Shown in pieces: positions 45,794-55,457 of a stretch of DNA of 64,000 nt. The translations under genes were made by a program, and so were the position numbers. Numbering within the stretch: position 1 is the first letter of the stretch; each line of letters opens with the position of its first letter. The stretch lies in assembly GCF_014054725.1 (NCBI RefSeq), contig NZ_CP059563.1, positions 829,749 to 893,748 of the forward strand, given 5' to 3'. The notes below the pieces were generated by a model. That model searched no databases. It was not told where the DNA came from and worked only from the letters and a program-made list of their open reading frames with translations. Source of the DNA: Conchiformibius steedae. GTDB lineage: Bacteria; Pseudomonadota; Gammaproteobacteria; Burkholderiales; Neisseriaceae.

Positions 45794-46885
45794 ATGAGTT
45801 TGAAATGCGGCATTGTCGGTTTGCCTAATGTCGGCAAATCCACCCTGTTTAACGCGCTTACCCAATCGGGCATTGAAGCGGCAAACTATCCTTTCTGCAC
45901 CATCGAGCCGAATGTCGGCATTGTGGAAGTGCCCGACCCGCGCATGGCGGCGTTGGCAAAAATCGTCAATCCGCAGCGTATGCAGCCGGCGATTGTGGAA
46001 TTTGTGGACATTGCCGGACTGGTGGCGGGCGCGAGCAAAGGCGAAGGCTTGGGCAACCAGTTTCTCGCCAATATCCGCGAAACCGATGCCATCGTGAACG
46101 TGGTTCGTTGTTTTGACGACGACAATATCGTCCATGTTTCGGGCAAAGTAGACCCGATTGCCGATATTGAAACCATCGGTACGGAACTGGCGTTGGCGGA
46201 TTTGGCAAGCGTAGAAAAAGCCATTGTGCGCGAAGGCAAACGCGCCAAAGCAGGCGACAAAGACGCACAAAAGCTGGTGGCATTGCTGGAAAAACTGCTG
46301 CCGCACCTGAACGAAGGCAAGCCCGTGCGTTCTTTCGGCTTGGACGCGGAAGACACCGCGCTGCTGCGCCCCCTGTTCCTGCTCACGGTCAAACCCGCCA
46401 TGTATGTGGCGAATGTGGCGGAAGACGGCTTTGACAACAACCCCCACCTTGACCGTTTAAAAGCCTTGGCAGCGCAGGAAAACGCGCCTGTTGTGGCGGT
46501 GTGTGCGGCGATGGAAAGCGAAATTGCCGAGTTGGAAGACGATGAAAAAGCGGAATTTTTAGCCGAAATGGGCTTGGAAGAACCGGGCTTAAACCGCCTG
46601 ATTCGCGCAGGCTATGATTTGCTCGGTTTGCAAACCTATTTTACCGCAGGCGTAAAAGAAGTCCGCGCTTGGACAATTAAAAAAGGCGATACCGCACCGC
46701 AAGCCGCAGGCGTGATTCACACCGATTTTGAACGCGGCTTTATCCGCGCCCAAGTAATTGCTTATGATGACTTTATCGCCTTGGGTGGCGAAGCCAAAGC
46801 CAAAGAAGCAGGCAAAATGCGCGCCGAAGGCAAAGAATATGTCGTACAAGACGGCGATGTGATTCATTTCCTGTTTAATGTTTAA
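45794..46885 (+). CDS. ychF: Ribosome-associated ATPase/GTPase YchF (OLA1 family)
   Basis: A 363-residue protein, exactly the family length: [56 protein letters not shown], then a coiled-coil insert and a C-terminal TGS domain (FFTAGV-like [15 protein letters not shown] to DVIHFLFNV). It binds ribosomes and ATP and responds to oxidative stress in other bacteria. ATG at 45794 matches the family start. Confidence 0.96.
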   Translation: MSLKCGIVGLPNVGKSTLFNALTQSGIEAANYPFCTIEPNVGIVEVPDPRMAALAKIVNPQRMQPAIVEFVDIAGLVAGASKGEGLGNQFLANIRETDAIVNVVRCFDDDNIVHVSGKVDPIADIETIGTELALADLASVEKAIVREGKRAKAGDKDAQKLVALLEKLLPHLNEGKPVRSFGLDAEDTALLRPLFLLTVKPAMYVANVAEDGFDNNPHLDRLKALAAQENAPVVAVCAAMESEIAELEDDEKAEFLAEMGLEEPGLNRLIRAGYDLLGLQTYFTAGVKEVRAWTIKKGDTAPQAAGVIHTDFERGFIRAQVIAYDDFIALGGEAKAKEAGKMRAEGKEYVVQDGDVIHFLFNV

Positions 46886-46890
46886 AATTC

Positions 46891-46923
46891 AGGCGGTAAG
46901 CATTTTTGCTACCGCCTTTTTTA
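46891..46923 (+). terminator. ychF terminator
   Basis: Stem AGGCGGTA/TACCGCCT extended by AGC/GCT, followed by T6. Confidence 0.92.
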
Positions 46924-46948
46924 CAATAAAATTTGATAACAGCCAAAT

Positions 46949-47809
46949 TTACGATGTTTTACCAAACCATTTTTTCATAATGGCTTCATAGCGTCCGTTG
47001 GCACGGATTCTGTCTAATCCGATATTGAGCAGTTTGAGCAGTTCGGGATTGTCTTTGGCAACAATAAACGCCATATGCCGTTTGGGTTCGCCAGTGCTGA
47101 CCGAGCGCATTGGTGGTAGTCTTTCTGCCCTGTGTTTGATGGCAAAATAATCCAATACGCGGTCTTCGCCAATCACGGCATCGGCGGCGCCGGTATAAAC
47201 ATTGCGGATAGACAGGTAAATGCTGTTGGCAATCACCACATTATCGGGTGAACCGCTTAAACGCGCTGCCAAATCAATGGTTTCTTTGCCGTAGTATTTG
47301 CTGACACTGATTTTTTTACCACGCAGGTCGGCGGCACTTTGAATGCGGGCGTTTTCGGGTTTGTCGGTAAACTGTAAAACAAAGGTGTTGTCTAAAAACG
47401 GTTTGCTGAAATGGACGATGTGTTTGTCTCTGTCGTTAATCACAAAGGCAGAAGCCCAGCCGTCTGTTTGCTTGTTGTGCAGGCTTTTTTGCCAGTCTTT
47501 TAGCGGAGCAAATAAAATGCGTGGGTTAAAACCAGCCTCTTGGGCAACGGCGTGGACGATATCTATTTCAAAACCAATCAGTTCAGACTTATTGTTGCGG
47601 TATTCAAACGGCGGATAATTGGCTTCCGAACCGAGGGTAAAGGTTTTCCATTTCGGGTTGTGGGGAATGGCTGTGGATATTTCCAGCGGGTCGGCGGGGG
47701 CTGCGGTGCTGTGGGCTGCCGATGCGGTGTTTTGCTGAGCGGTTTCAGGGGTTTTATCAGAGCAGCCTGCTGCCAAAATCAGCGCGGCAGTACAAATCAG
47801 GTATTTCAT
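46949..47809 (-). CDS. Solute-binding lipoprotein, family 3 (amino-acid type)
   Basis: A 286-residue lipoprotein with lipobox LAAGC (cysteine 16), an Ala/Thr-rich linker to about residue 45, then an SBP_bac_3 domain: FTLGSEANYPPFEYRNNKSELIGFEIDIVHAVAQEAGF, DGWASAFVINDRDKHIVHFSKPF, and a late KWFGK. This family usually binds amino acids for ABC import, but no permease or ATPase gene is adjacent, so the partner must lie elsewhere. It converges with ychF. Confidence 0.87.
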   Translation of the reverse strand: MKYLICTAALILAAGCSDKTPETAQQNTASAAHSTAAPADPLEISTAIPHNPKWKTFTLGSEANYPPFEYRNNKSELIGFEIDIVHAVAQEAGFNPRILFAPLKDWQKSLHNKQTDGWASAFVINDRDKHIVHFSKPFLDNTFVLQFTDKPENARIQSAADLRGKKISVSKYYGKETIDLAARLSGSPDNVVIANSIYLSIRNVYTGAADAVIGEDRVLDYFAIKHRAERLPPMRSVSTGEPKRHMAFIVAKDNPELLKLLNIGLDRIRANGRYEAIMKKWFGKTS

Positions 47810-47911
47810 TAAAAAATTCCTTTTCGGTGTGAAACCCCGCCATTAACGGCGGAACAATAATCGTGGGCGGGCATTTCCCGTTCCAATCAGGATAACACAG
47901 GGTGCCGCGCC

Positions 47912-47941
47912 TTTATAGTGAAAATACTTTATTTTATACAA
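47912..47941 (-). promoter_or_regulatory. Promoter of the solute-binding lipoprotein
   Basis: On the minus strand TTGTAT (47941-47936), 18 bases, TATAAA (47917-47912). The spacer is very AT-rich. The start codon is about 100 bases downstream. Confidence 0.5.
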
Positions 47942-47986
47942 GGTATTAAAAAATAAAATATTTCAAGCGTATGCGGCGGCATGTTG

Positions 47987-48024
47987 AAAAATCGGGCTGT
48001 CTGAAACCCTGTTCAAACAACCCG
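47987..48024 (-). terminator. metG terminator
   Basis: On the minus strand CGGGTTGT pairs with ACAGCCCG (one G-U) around 16 bases, followed by ATTTTT. Confidence 0.7.
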
Positions 48025-48030
48025 AATGCT

Positions 48031-50094
48031 TTAACCGACTTTATCGCCTGCTTGTGCGCCGTCGTGTACGTCCAACAGGCGCAGTTTGCCGTCTTGGGTG
48101 GCGGCGGACAAAATCATGCCTTCCGATACGCCAAATTTTGCCATTTTGCGCGGCGCGAAGTTGGCAACGGCAATCACCATTTTGCCGTTTAATTCGGCGG
48201 GATTGGGATAGCTGGCGGCAATGCCTGAAAAAATCGTGCGCTGTTCAAATCCAAAATCCAAGCTGAATTTCAACAATTTGCTGCTGCCTTCCACCGCTTC
48301 GCAGTTCAGCACTTTGGCAACGCGCATATCAATTTTCATAAAGTCGTCAAAACTGGCTTGTTCCGCCACAGGCTGATAGGGCGATGCGGGCGCGGTTTCG
48401 GCGGTGGGGGTGGTTTGTTTATTGGCTTCCAGCAGGTCGTTCACTTGTTTTTCCTCAATTCTTTGCATTAAGTGTTTGTAGGGGTTGATAATGTGGTTTT
48501 CAGGCAGCGTGCGTGTGCTGTCCTGCCAAGTTAAAGCATCCATATTTAAAAACGCGGCTGCCTGTTCCGCCACTTTCGGCAATACAGGCGCAAGATACAC
48601 GCTTAAAATTTTGAATGCGTTAATCAATTCGCTGCACACGCGATGCAGTTTATCATCTGCGCCGTCTTGTTTCGCCAATTCCCAAGGCTTGTTGGCATCC
48701 ACATATTCGTTTACCGCATCTGCCAACGCCATAATATCGCGCAGGGCTTTGGCGTATTCGCGCTGTTCGTAATCGGCGGCGATGGCTTCGGATTGCGCGG
48801 ACAGCTGTTGAATCAGTGCGCTGTCGGCAACGTTGCTTAATTTGCCGTCAAAACGTTTGGCGATAAAGCCCGAGGCGCGCGCGGCGATATTAACGTATTT
48901 ACCCACCAAATCGCTGTTTACGCGGGCGATAAAGTCTTGCAGATTCAAATCAATGTCTTCAATTTTGCTGTTGAGCTTGGCGGCGATGTAGTAGCGCATC
49001 CATTCGGGGTTTAAGCCTTGTTGCAAATAGGATTTGGCGGTGATAAACGTGCCGCGTGATTTGGACATTTTTTGTCCGTCCACGGTTAAAAAGCCGTGGG
49101 CAAACACGCCTGTGGGGGCGCGGTGTCCGCTAAATTGCAGCATGGCGGGCCAAAACAGGGCGTGGAAATACAAAATGTCCTTGCCGATAAAGTGATACAT
49201 TTCGGTTTGGCTGTCGGCACGGAAATAGTCTTCAAAATTCAAACCGATGCGGTTGCACAGGTTTTGAAACGATGCCATATAGCCCACGGGCGCGTCCAGC
49301 CACACATAAAAGTATTTACCCGGCGCATCGGGGATTTCAAAGCCGAAATAGGGCGCATCGCGGGAAATATCCCAATCGGATAAGGTGGTTTCGCCGTCTT
49401 TGCCGAGCCATTCGTTCATTTTGTTGAGGGCTTCGGGCTGAAGGTGCGGCTGGGTGTGTCCGTTTGCCAAAACGGTGCTGCCTGAAGTCCATTGACGCAG
49501 GTAGTCGGCGCATTCGCCCAGTTTGAAAAAGAAGTGTTCGGACTGCTTTAACACGGGGGTCGCACCCGATACGGCGGAATAGGGCTGAATCAGTTCGGTG
49601 GGGGCATAGGTGGTGCCGCAAGCTTCGCAGTTGTCGCCGTATTGGTCTTTGGCGTGGCATTTGGGGCATTCGCCTTTGACAAAACGGTCGGGCAGGAACA
49701 TTTGTTTTTCGGGGTCAAACAGTTGTTCAATCACGCGGCTTTCAATTTTGCCATTGGCTTTGAGGGCGCGGTAAATCTGTTCGGCAAAGGCTTTGTTTTC
49801 GGGGGAATGGGTGCTGTAGTAGTTGTCGTAACCGATGTGGAAGCCTGTAAAATCAGCCAGATGCTCTTCGCGCACGCGGGCAATCATGTCTTCGGGGGCG
49901 ATGCCTTGTTTTTCGGCGGCCAGCATCACGGGCGTGCCGTGGGCGTCGTCGGCGCAGCAGTAGTAGCATTCGTTGCCGCGCAGTTTTTGCAGGCGCACCC
50001 AAATATCGGTTTGGATATGCTCGACCATGTGTCCGAGATGAATCGCGCCGTTGGCATAGGGCAGGGCGGAGGTAACGAGGATTTTGCGGGTCAT
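48031..50094 (-). CDS. metG: Methionyl-tRNA synthetase
   Basis: A 687-residue synthetase of the long type: [20 protein letters not shown] (HIGH box), the zinc knuckle [26 protein letters not shown] (KMSKS box), an anticodon domain, and a C-terminal EMAP/tRNA-binding domain beginning [12 protein letters not shown]. It charges tRNA-Met for initiation and elongation. The ATG at 50094 fits the family start [16 protein letters not shown]; an upstream in-frame start is rejected. Confidence 0.97.
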   Translation of the reverse strand: MTRKILVTSALPYANGAIHLGHMVEHIQTDIWVRLQKLRGNECYYCCADDAHGTPVMLAAEKQGIAPEDMIARVREEHLADFTGFHIGYDNYYSTHSPENKAFAEQIYRALKANGKIESRVIEQLFDPEKQMFLPDRFVKGECPKCHAKDQYGDNCEACGTTYAPTELIQPYSAVSGATPVLKQSEHFFFKLGECADYLRQWTSGSTVLANGHTQPHLQPEALNKMNEWLGKDGETTLSDWDISRDAPYFGFEIPDAPGKYFYVWLDAPVGYMASFQNLCNRIGLNFEDYFRADSQTEMYHFIGKDILYFHALFWPAMLQFSGHRAPTGVFAHGFLTVDGQKMSKSRGTFITAKSYLQQGLNPEWMRYYIAAKLNSKIEDIDLNLQDFIARVNSDLVGKYVNIAARASGFIAKRFDGKLSNVADSALIQQLSAQSEAIAADYEQREYAKALRDIMALADAVNEYVDANKPWELAKQDGADDKLHRVCSELINAFKILSVYLAPVLPKVAEQAAAFLNMDALTWQDSTRTLPENHIINPYKHLMQRIEEKQVNDLLEANKQTTPTAETAPASPYQPVAEQASFDDFMKIDMRVAKVLNCEAVEGSSKLLKFSLDFGFEQRTIFSGIAASYPNPAELNGKMVIAVANFAPRKMAKFGVSEGMILSAATQDGKLRLLDVHDGAQAGDKVG

Positions 50095-50274
50095 GATTTT
50101 GAAAAAAACAATCTGAAACACGCGATTATGCCACAAAATGGGGCGTTGTTGCGCGTTGGGGCAACCGTGCCGGCAACGGTGGCAAAGGGCTGGGTTTAGT
50201 GGTTTTGAAAACAGTATGTTGTGAAAATGATGCAGTTTGGCGGCAGATACGGTGCGGCGCTGGGGCGGCTTGGG

Positions 50275-50280
50275 TATAAT
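50275..50280 (+). promoter_or_regulatory. Likely -10 box upstream of the amine oxidase gene
   Basis: TATAAT 39 bases before the start codon, in the 224-base gap between divergent metG and the oxidase. No clear -35 is visible and nothing else is recognised in the gap. Confidence 0.45.
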
Positions 50281-50318
50281 CGGGGCTTTGGTTTTACGCT
50301 TGAGCAGAGTTAATTATT

Positions 50319-52151
50319 ATGACTGTCCGTTTTTCCCGCCGCCGTTTTTTGGGTGCGGGCGCTGTGTTGGCAGGGGCTTCATTCGCGGCTTCCTGCACCA
50401 AATACCGCCCGTTTGATGCTGCTGCCCAACCGCCTTACTATCCGCCTGCGCTGCTCGGTTTGCGCGGCGACCACGACGGCAGCCAAGATGGGGCGCACGC
50501 CGTTGCCTTAAGCGGCAAACGTTTTACCTTGCCCGAAAAAGCAAGCGAAAACTATGATTTGGTGGTGATTGGCGCAGGCATCAGCGGTTTGACCGCAGCT
50601 TATTTGTATCGCAAAGCCAAACCCGATGCCAAAGTGCTGGTGTTGGACAACCACGACGATTTTGGCGGACATGCCAAGCGCAACGAGTTTACCGTAAACG
50701 GCAAAACCCTGATTACCTACGGCGGCAGCGAGTCTTTGGATTCGCCCAAAACCACCTTTTCCCAAAACGCCCACGCGCTGTTAAAAGAATTGGGCGTGGA
50801 TTACACCAAATTCCATCAATATTATCAACAAGATTTGTACCGCAAACAATGGGGTTTGCAAAAAGGTATTTTTTTCCGCAATGCCGCATTTGGTAAAGAT
50901 ACTGTGGTGGCAGGCGAGTTAAACGAACAAGCAGCGGCGGCGATGGTGGCGCGTTTCCCCCTGCCCGAAGCCGACCGCCATGCCCTAACCGAACTTTATG
51001 TCCGTCCCAAAGATTACTGGCAGGGCAAATCACGCAAACAAAAACAATATTTGGCTGAAAAAACAAGCTATTACAGCTTTTTGCGCGATACCGTCAAGCT
51101 GCCCGAACACGCCATGCGTTATCTGACCAATATCAGTTCCGAATACTGGGGCCACGCCATTAACGCCGTATCGGTGGCAGAAGCCGCCGAAAACGGCTAT
51201 CCCGGTACGCAAAAACTGGGTTTGCCGTTGGAAAAAGGCGAAAAAGAACCGTATATCTACCATTTCCCCGACGGTAACGCTTCCATCGCCCGTCTGTTGG
51301 TACGCAAGCTGATTCCCGCCGTGGCTGCGGGCAACAGCATGGAAGACATTGTTACCGCCAAATTTGATTATGCACAATTGGATATGTCAGAACACCCCGT
51401 GCGTATCCGTTTGAACAGCACGGTGCTGATGGCGGAAAACCGTGCTAATGGCGTAGATGTGGCGTATTTAAGCCATGGCAGCGATGCCTTAACACGGGTA
51501 CGCGCCACTCACTGTATTTTTGCGGGACACAGCACCTTGGCGGCGCGTATTCTGCCGCAAATGCCCGAAGCGCAACAGCAGGCAATGAAATCCAATGTCA
51601 AAGTGCCGATGGTGTATGCCAAAATTGCCTTGAAAAACGCCCGTGCGTTTCAAAAATTGGGCGTGTATTCGCTGTACGCGCCCGATGCGCCTTACTGTCT
51701 GATTCAGTTGGACGACCCTGTCAATATCGGCACTTACCGCCATGCCGCCACACCTGACGAACCGATTGTGTTGCACGCGGCGCGGATTGCCACAGCGTTT
51801 GAAGGCAATGATGCGCGAAGCATGTACCGTGGTGGACGCGCGCGTTTGGCGGGGCAAAAGCTGGAAGATTTGGAAAAAGAATTGCGCGAACAGTTGCGCG
51901 GTTTGTATCAACTGGCGGGCGAGTCGTTTGATGATGCGGCGGTTGCCATCACGTTTAACCGTTGGTCGCATGGCTACAGCTATGAACAGGTGGGTTTGTG
52001 GGACAACAACGATGCCGCCTCCAAAACTGTGGCGCAGATGCAGCGGCGTTTGGGCAATATTTTGATGGCGGGAACGGATGTGGCGTGGAAGCCTTATTTG
52101 CAAGATGCGGTGGAACAGGCTTACCGTGCGGTGCGCGAGGCTTTGTCTTAA
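50319..52151 (+). CDS. Tat-exported FAD amine oxidase, spermidine dehydrogenase-like
   Basis: A 610-residue flavoprotein with a twin-arginine signal (SRRRFLGAGAVLAGASFAASC). A cysteine follows at about residue 26, so the protein might also be lipidated. The FAD motif YDLVVIGAGISGLTAAYLYRKAKPD is near residue 80, with NHDDFGGHAKRNEF after it, and the C-terminus has GNILMAGTDVAWKPYLQDAVEQAY. Overall length and order resemble periplasmic spermidine dehydrogenases of Pseudomonas. Substrate is inferred. It is transcribed alone. Confidence 0.8.
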   Translation: MTVRFSRRRFLGAGAVLAGASFAASCTKYRPFDAAAQPPYYPPALLGLRGDHDGSQDGAHAVALSGKRFTLPEKASENYDLVVIGAGISGLTAAYLYRKAKPDAKVLVLDNHDDFGGHAKRNEFTVNGKTLITYGGSESLDSPKTTFSQNAHALLKELGVDYTKFHQYYQQDLYRKQWGLQKGIFFRNAAFGKDTVVAGELNEQAAAAMVARFPLPEADRHALTELYVRPKDYWQGKSRKQKQYLAEKTSYYSFLRDTVKLPEHAMRYLTNISSEYWGHAINAVSVAEAAENGYPGTQKLGLPLEKGEKEPYIYHFPDGNASIARLLVRKLIPAVAAGNSMEDIVTAKFDYAQLDMSEHPVRIRLNSTVLMAENRANGVDVAYLSHGSDALTRVRATHCIFAGHSTLAARILPQMPEAQQQAMKSNVKVPMVYAKIALKNARAFQKLGVYSLYAPDAPYCLIQLDDPVNIGTYRHAATPDEPIVLHAARIATAFEGNDARSMYRGGRARLAGQKLEDLEKELREQLRGLYQLAGESFDDAAVAITFNRWSHGYSYEQVGLWDNNDAASKTVAQMQRRLGNILMAGTDVAWKPYLQDAVEQAYRAVREALS

Positions 52152-52284
52152 AACCGCTGCGGGCGCGGCGCGTGCTGAATTTTCCATAGCATTTTGTGGG
52201 GTCTGTGTTAAAATCGCCGCTGTGCCGCCTGATTAACTTGCGTTTTTTCGTAATCGGGCGCAATGTATTCAAAAAGGAATGCCG

Positions 52285-53274
52285 ATGAAGATTGCTGTTT
52301 TGGGTGCAGGGGCTTGGGGAACGGCGTTGGCAATACATTTTGCCGCGCACGGACACGCGGTGTCGCTGTGGACACGCAGTGCCGAACACGCCGCGCAAAT
52401 GCACGGCAGCCGCGAAAACCGCCGTTATCTGGCGGGATTGCCTTTACCTGCCGCGCTCACGGTACACAGCAATCTGGCAGAGGCTGTGTCGGGGGCGGAT
52501 TTGCTGTTGGCAGCCGTGCCTGTGGCGGCGTTGCGTGGTTGTATGCAGGCGGTAAATGCGGCGGGTGGCGGCGATATTCCCGTTTTGGCGGCGTGCAAAG
52601 GTTTTGAACCGAACAGCGGTTTGCTGCCGTTTCAGGTGCTGGAACAGGTTTTGCCCGCTAATCCGTGTGTAGGCGTGTTGTCAGGTCCGAGCTTTGCACA
52701 AGAATTGGCACAAGGTTTGCCCTGTGCCGTGTGTTTGGCATCGGCAAACGGCGAATGGATTGGCACGCTGGCAGCGGCTTTAAATACTGAAGTTCTGCGC
52801 CTGTATGCCAATAGCGATGTGGTGGGCGTGTGTGTGGGCGGCGCGGTTAAAAACGTGATGGCGGTGGCAGCGGGGCTGTCGGACGGTTTGGGCTGCGGCA
52901 TGAACGCCCGTGCTGCGCTGATGACACGTGGTTTGGCGGAAATGACCCGCTTGGCAGTGGCATTGGGGGCGCAAGCCAAAACCCTAATGGGGCTGTCGGG
53001 CATGGGCGATTTGCTGCTTACCTGCACGGGCGGATTATCGCGCAACCGCCAAGTGGGGCTGGCACTGGCAGAAGGCAGGGCGTTGGCAGATGTGTTGGCG
53101 GATTTGGGGCACGTTGCCGAGGGCATTCCCGCCATTGCCGAAGTAAACCGCAGCGCACAGCGTTTGGGCGTGAATATGCCCGTTACCGCCGCTTTGGCGG
53201 ATTTGTTGGACGGGCGCATCGCCGCCGCCGACATCGCCGCCCGACTGATGCAGCGCGAACCCACCGCCGAATAA
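52285..53274 (+). CDS. gpsA: Glycerol-3-phosphate dehydrogenase (NAD(P)+)
   Basis: A 329-residue enzyme supplying glycerol 3-phosphate for phospholipids. NAD motif VLGAGAWGTALAIHFA, then LAACKGFEP, VLSGPSFAQELAQG, the catalytic lysine region GGAVKNVMAVAAGLSDGLGCGMNARAAL, and the late GHVAEGIPAI. ATG at 52285 has AAAAAGGA six bases upstream; ATG at 52279 overlaps that site. Confidence 0.96.
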   Translation: MKIAVLGAGAWGTALAIHFAAHGHAVSLWTRSAEHAAQMHGSRENRRYLAGLPLPAALTVHSNLAEAVSGADLLLAAVPVAALRGCMQAVNAAGGGDIPVLAACKGFEPNSGLLPFQVLEQVLPANPCVGVLSGPSFAQELAQGLPCAVCLASANGEWIGTLAAALNTEVLRLYANSDVVGVCVGGAVKNVMAVAAGLSDGLGCGMNARAALMTRGLAEMTRLAVALGAQAKTLMGLSGMGDLLLTCTGGLSRNRQVGLALAEGRALADVLADLGHVAEGIPAIAEVNRSAQRLGVNMPVTAALADLLDGRIAAADIAARLMQREPTAE

Positions 53275-53381
53275 AAACCATTCCATGATATTCCAACACG
53301 CGCGAATCCCGCGCATGTTGCCCGTCCGTGCAGGCGCATTTGCCCTGACGGGTCAGGGTTTTAACCGAACAGGAAATTTTG

Positions 53382-54926
53382 ATGAACCGCAATTTAGAAC
53401 AGCTTGAACACAAACTGCACGAGCTGATTGGCAGATTCGGCGACAAACAGGCTGCCTGCGCCAAACTGGAGCAGGAATTGCAGCAGGTACACCGCGAAGC
53501 CCGCGCCCAAGTAGAGCGTTTGGAAGAAGAACTGGCAGAACAGGTTGCCGAGCTGGCTGCCGAGCGCAAGAAAAGACCGGGAGATGCCGCCGCACAGCAA
53601 TTTATCGGCGAGCTGGAAGAGCGCATCACCACCCACGAACAGCAGATTGATTTGCTGGAAAAAGAACGCATCAACCTGCGCGACCAAATTGCCTTTTTGC
53701 AGAATAATCTGCACAAATGCGAACAAGATTGGCAGGCAAAGTTTGACAACAGCCAAAGCGAATGGCAGGGCAAGCACCAAAACCTGACCGACAAACTGCA
53801 TCAGGCAGAAGAAACCTTGCGTGACAAAGAGCAGGAATGGAGCGACCGCGAGCAGGTTCGCGAAATTGCCGCCGAAAACAAAGAGCGCGATTGGAACGAG
53901 CGTTTGCACGAAAGCCAAACCGCCGCCGAGCGCCGTTACCGCGAATTGGAAGACACCCTGCGCGGGGCAGAACGCCGCGCCGAAAAACAATTGCGCGAAT
54001 GGCACGACAAAATCAAAGTGGTGGAAAACCAAGCCGCTGAAGAAAGCGAGCGTTTGCACAAACAATTGCAATCGGCGCAAAAACACGCTGACGAGCGCAT
54101 TCAGGCATTGCAAGAGCAATTGGCAGACGAACAGGCACGCGCCCAAAGCGAAAGCGATGATTTAAGCCACAAGCTGCAAATTGCGCGTGACGAAGCCGAA
54201 AAACAGCGCAAAGAATGGCTGGAAAAATTACAGGCAGCCGAAAAAGAATCGCAGGAATTTGAAGCCAAGCTGTATGTGGCAGAACGTGCTTCTGACCGTC
54301 ATATTAAAGAACTGCAAAACAAAATCAAAGATTTGCAGGAAGAGTTGGAGCAGGCTTTAGAAGCGGCGGAGCAAGAACGCAAAGAATTCGGCTACCGTTT
54401 GCAAGACAATAAAGAAGCCGCCGAGCAGCAAATGGCGGGTTTGCGTGGCGAGTTGCAGGCTGCCGCCGCTGCCGCCGAGCTTGCCGAAACCGAGTGGGCG
54501 AAAAAACTGAGCATCAGCGACAACCGTGTTACTGCCTTGCGTAACGAATTGTTAGAAAAAGAACAACAGGCAACTGCGCGTGATGAAGAATGGCAACGCC
54601 GTTTGAAGGAAGCGCAGCATCAGCAGGAACGCCTGAACGAGCGTTTGTCGGAAATCGCAGAACGCCACAATTACGAAACCGCGCAGTTGAAAGAACGCCA
54701 CGAGCAGGAAATCAACACCGTCAGCCAAACCTTGAGCCGTCAAATCGGCAGCTTGAACGAGCAGATTAAAAACGAAAAAACCGCGCTGCAAACGCAGATG
54801 TTGAAACTGAACACGCAAAATCAGGAATACCGCAGCCTGTTGCTGCAAAGTGCGGGCGACATCCGCAAATTGTTGGCGCGTTTGCCGGCGCAAGCGGGTG
54901 AGGATGTGGAAGGAAACCACTTATGA
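53382..54926 (+). CDS. Long coiled-coil protein upstream of zapA
   Basis: A 514-residue protein predicted to be coiled coil nearly throughout: Glu/Gln/Lys/Arg/Leu heptads from residue 1 to about 500, without signal peptide or membrane helix. AGGAAA precedes the ATG at 53382. It overlaps zapA by four bases (ATGA), so a link with the division ring is likely; small coiled-coil partners of ZapA are known elsewhere (ZapB), but this one is far longer. I cannot name the family. Confidence 0.8.
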   Translation: MNRNLEQLEHKLHELIGRFGDKQAACAKLEQELQQVHREARAQVERLEEELAEQVAELAAERKKRPGDAAAQQFIGELEERITTHEQQIDLLEKERINLRDQIAFLQNNLHKCEQDWQAKFDNSQSEWQGKHQNLTDKLHQAEETLRDKEQEWSDREQVREIAAENKERDWNERLHESQTAAERRYRELEDTLRGAERRAEKQLREWHDKIKVVENQAAEESERLHKQLQSAQKHADERIQALQEQLADEQARAQSESDDLSHKLQIARDEAEKQRKEWLEKLQAAEKESQEFEAKLYVAERASDRHIKELQNKIKDLQEELEQALEAAEQERKEFGYRLQDNKEAAEQQMAGLRGELQAAAAAAELAETEWAKKLSISDNRVTALRNELLEKEQQATARDEEWQRRLKEAQHQQERLNERLSEIAERHNYETAQLKERHEQEINTVSQTLSRQIGSLNEQIKNEKTALQTQMLKLNTQNQEYRSLLLQSAGDIRKLLARLPAQAGEDVEGNHL

Positions 54927-55213
54927 ATATCGAACAAATCAATGTTTCCATTTTAAACCGCCGCTTTACCATCGGTACGCCCGAAGCCGAGCGCGGCACG
55001 CTGTTGCAGGCGGTGGAATTGCTCAATCAAAAAATCATGGCGATTCAAGGCGCGGGGCGCAATATGGAAACCGATAAAGTGGTGATTATGGCGGCGCTGA
55101 ACCTGACCCACGATTTACTGAAGCAGATTAACGAAAATAAAGCGTTGGCAGAAACCCAAATCGGCGGTAAAATAGATGCCTTGATTGAGTTGTGCAACGG
55201 CGCACTCAAATAG
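54923..55213 (+). CDS. zapA: Cell division protein ZapA
   Basis: A 96-residue ZapA: an N-terminal sheet (NVSILNRRFTIGTPEAERGTLLQAVELLN) and a long helix (VVIMAALNLTHDLLKQINENKAL). ZapA crosslinks FtsZ filaments at the division site. Followed directly by 6S RNA, as in many Proteobacteria. Confidence 0.93.
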   Translation: MNIEQINVSILNRRFTIGTPEAERGTLLQAVELLNQKIMAIQGAGRNMETDKVVIMAALNLTHDLLKQINENKALAETQIGGKIDALIELCNGALK

Positions 55214-55217
55214 TTTT

Positions 55218-55400
55218 TGGTTTCCCTGCGATGTGCGTGAAGGCATACATTCCTTTGAACCAATAAAGTTTGCTTCAGGTTGTCGGGAGCTGCAACAGGT
55301 GTGCGCGTTCCGCTTGCGGAATGTACCCGAAGTTGCCCGAGATGACCGCCTTGTGTACAAGGTTCAAGCGGACTCAGCCGAATCGGCATCTGCGGGGGTC
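55218..55400 (+). ncRNA. ssrS: 6S RNA
   Basis: About 183 bases immediately after zapA, the conserved ssrS site. The 5' arm GGTTTCCCTGCGATG pairs with the 3' arm CATCTGCGGGGGTC, and the middle forms a long irregular hairpin with an open bulge that imitates a melted promoter (TTCCGCTTGCGGAATGTACCC at its right side). 6S RNA binds sigma-70 RNA polymerase in stationary phase. End positions are estimates. Confidence 0.88.
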
Positions 55401-55407
55401 TTATGTG

Positions 55408-55442
55408 AAAACACCGTTTGTTTTTAAGCAAACGGTGTTTTT
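55408..55442 (+). terminator. 6S RNA / zapA terminator
   Basis: A 13-bp stem AAAACACCGTTTG/CAAACGGTGTTTT around eight bases, T-rich end. Also usable by the converging peptidase gene. Confidence 0.92.
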
Positions 55443-55457
55443 CTTATGGAAAAATCA

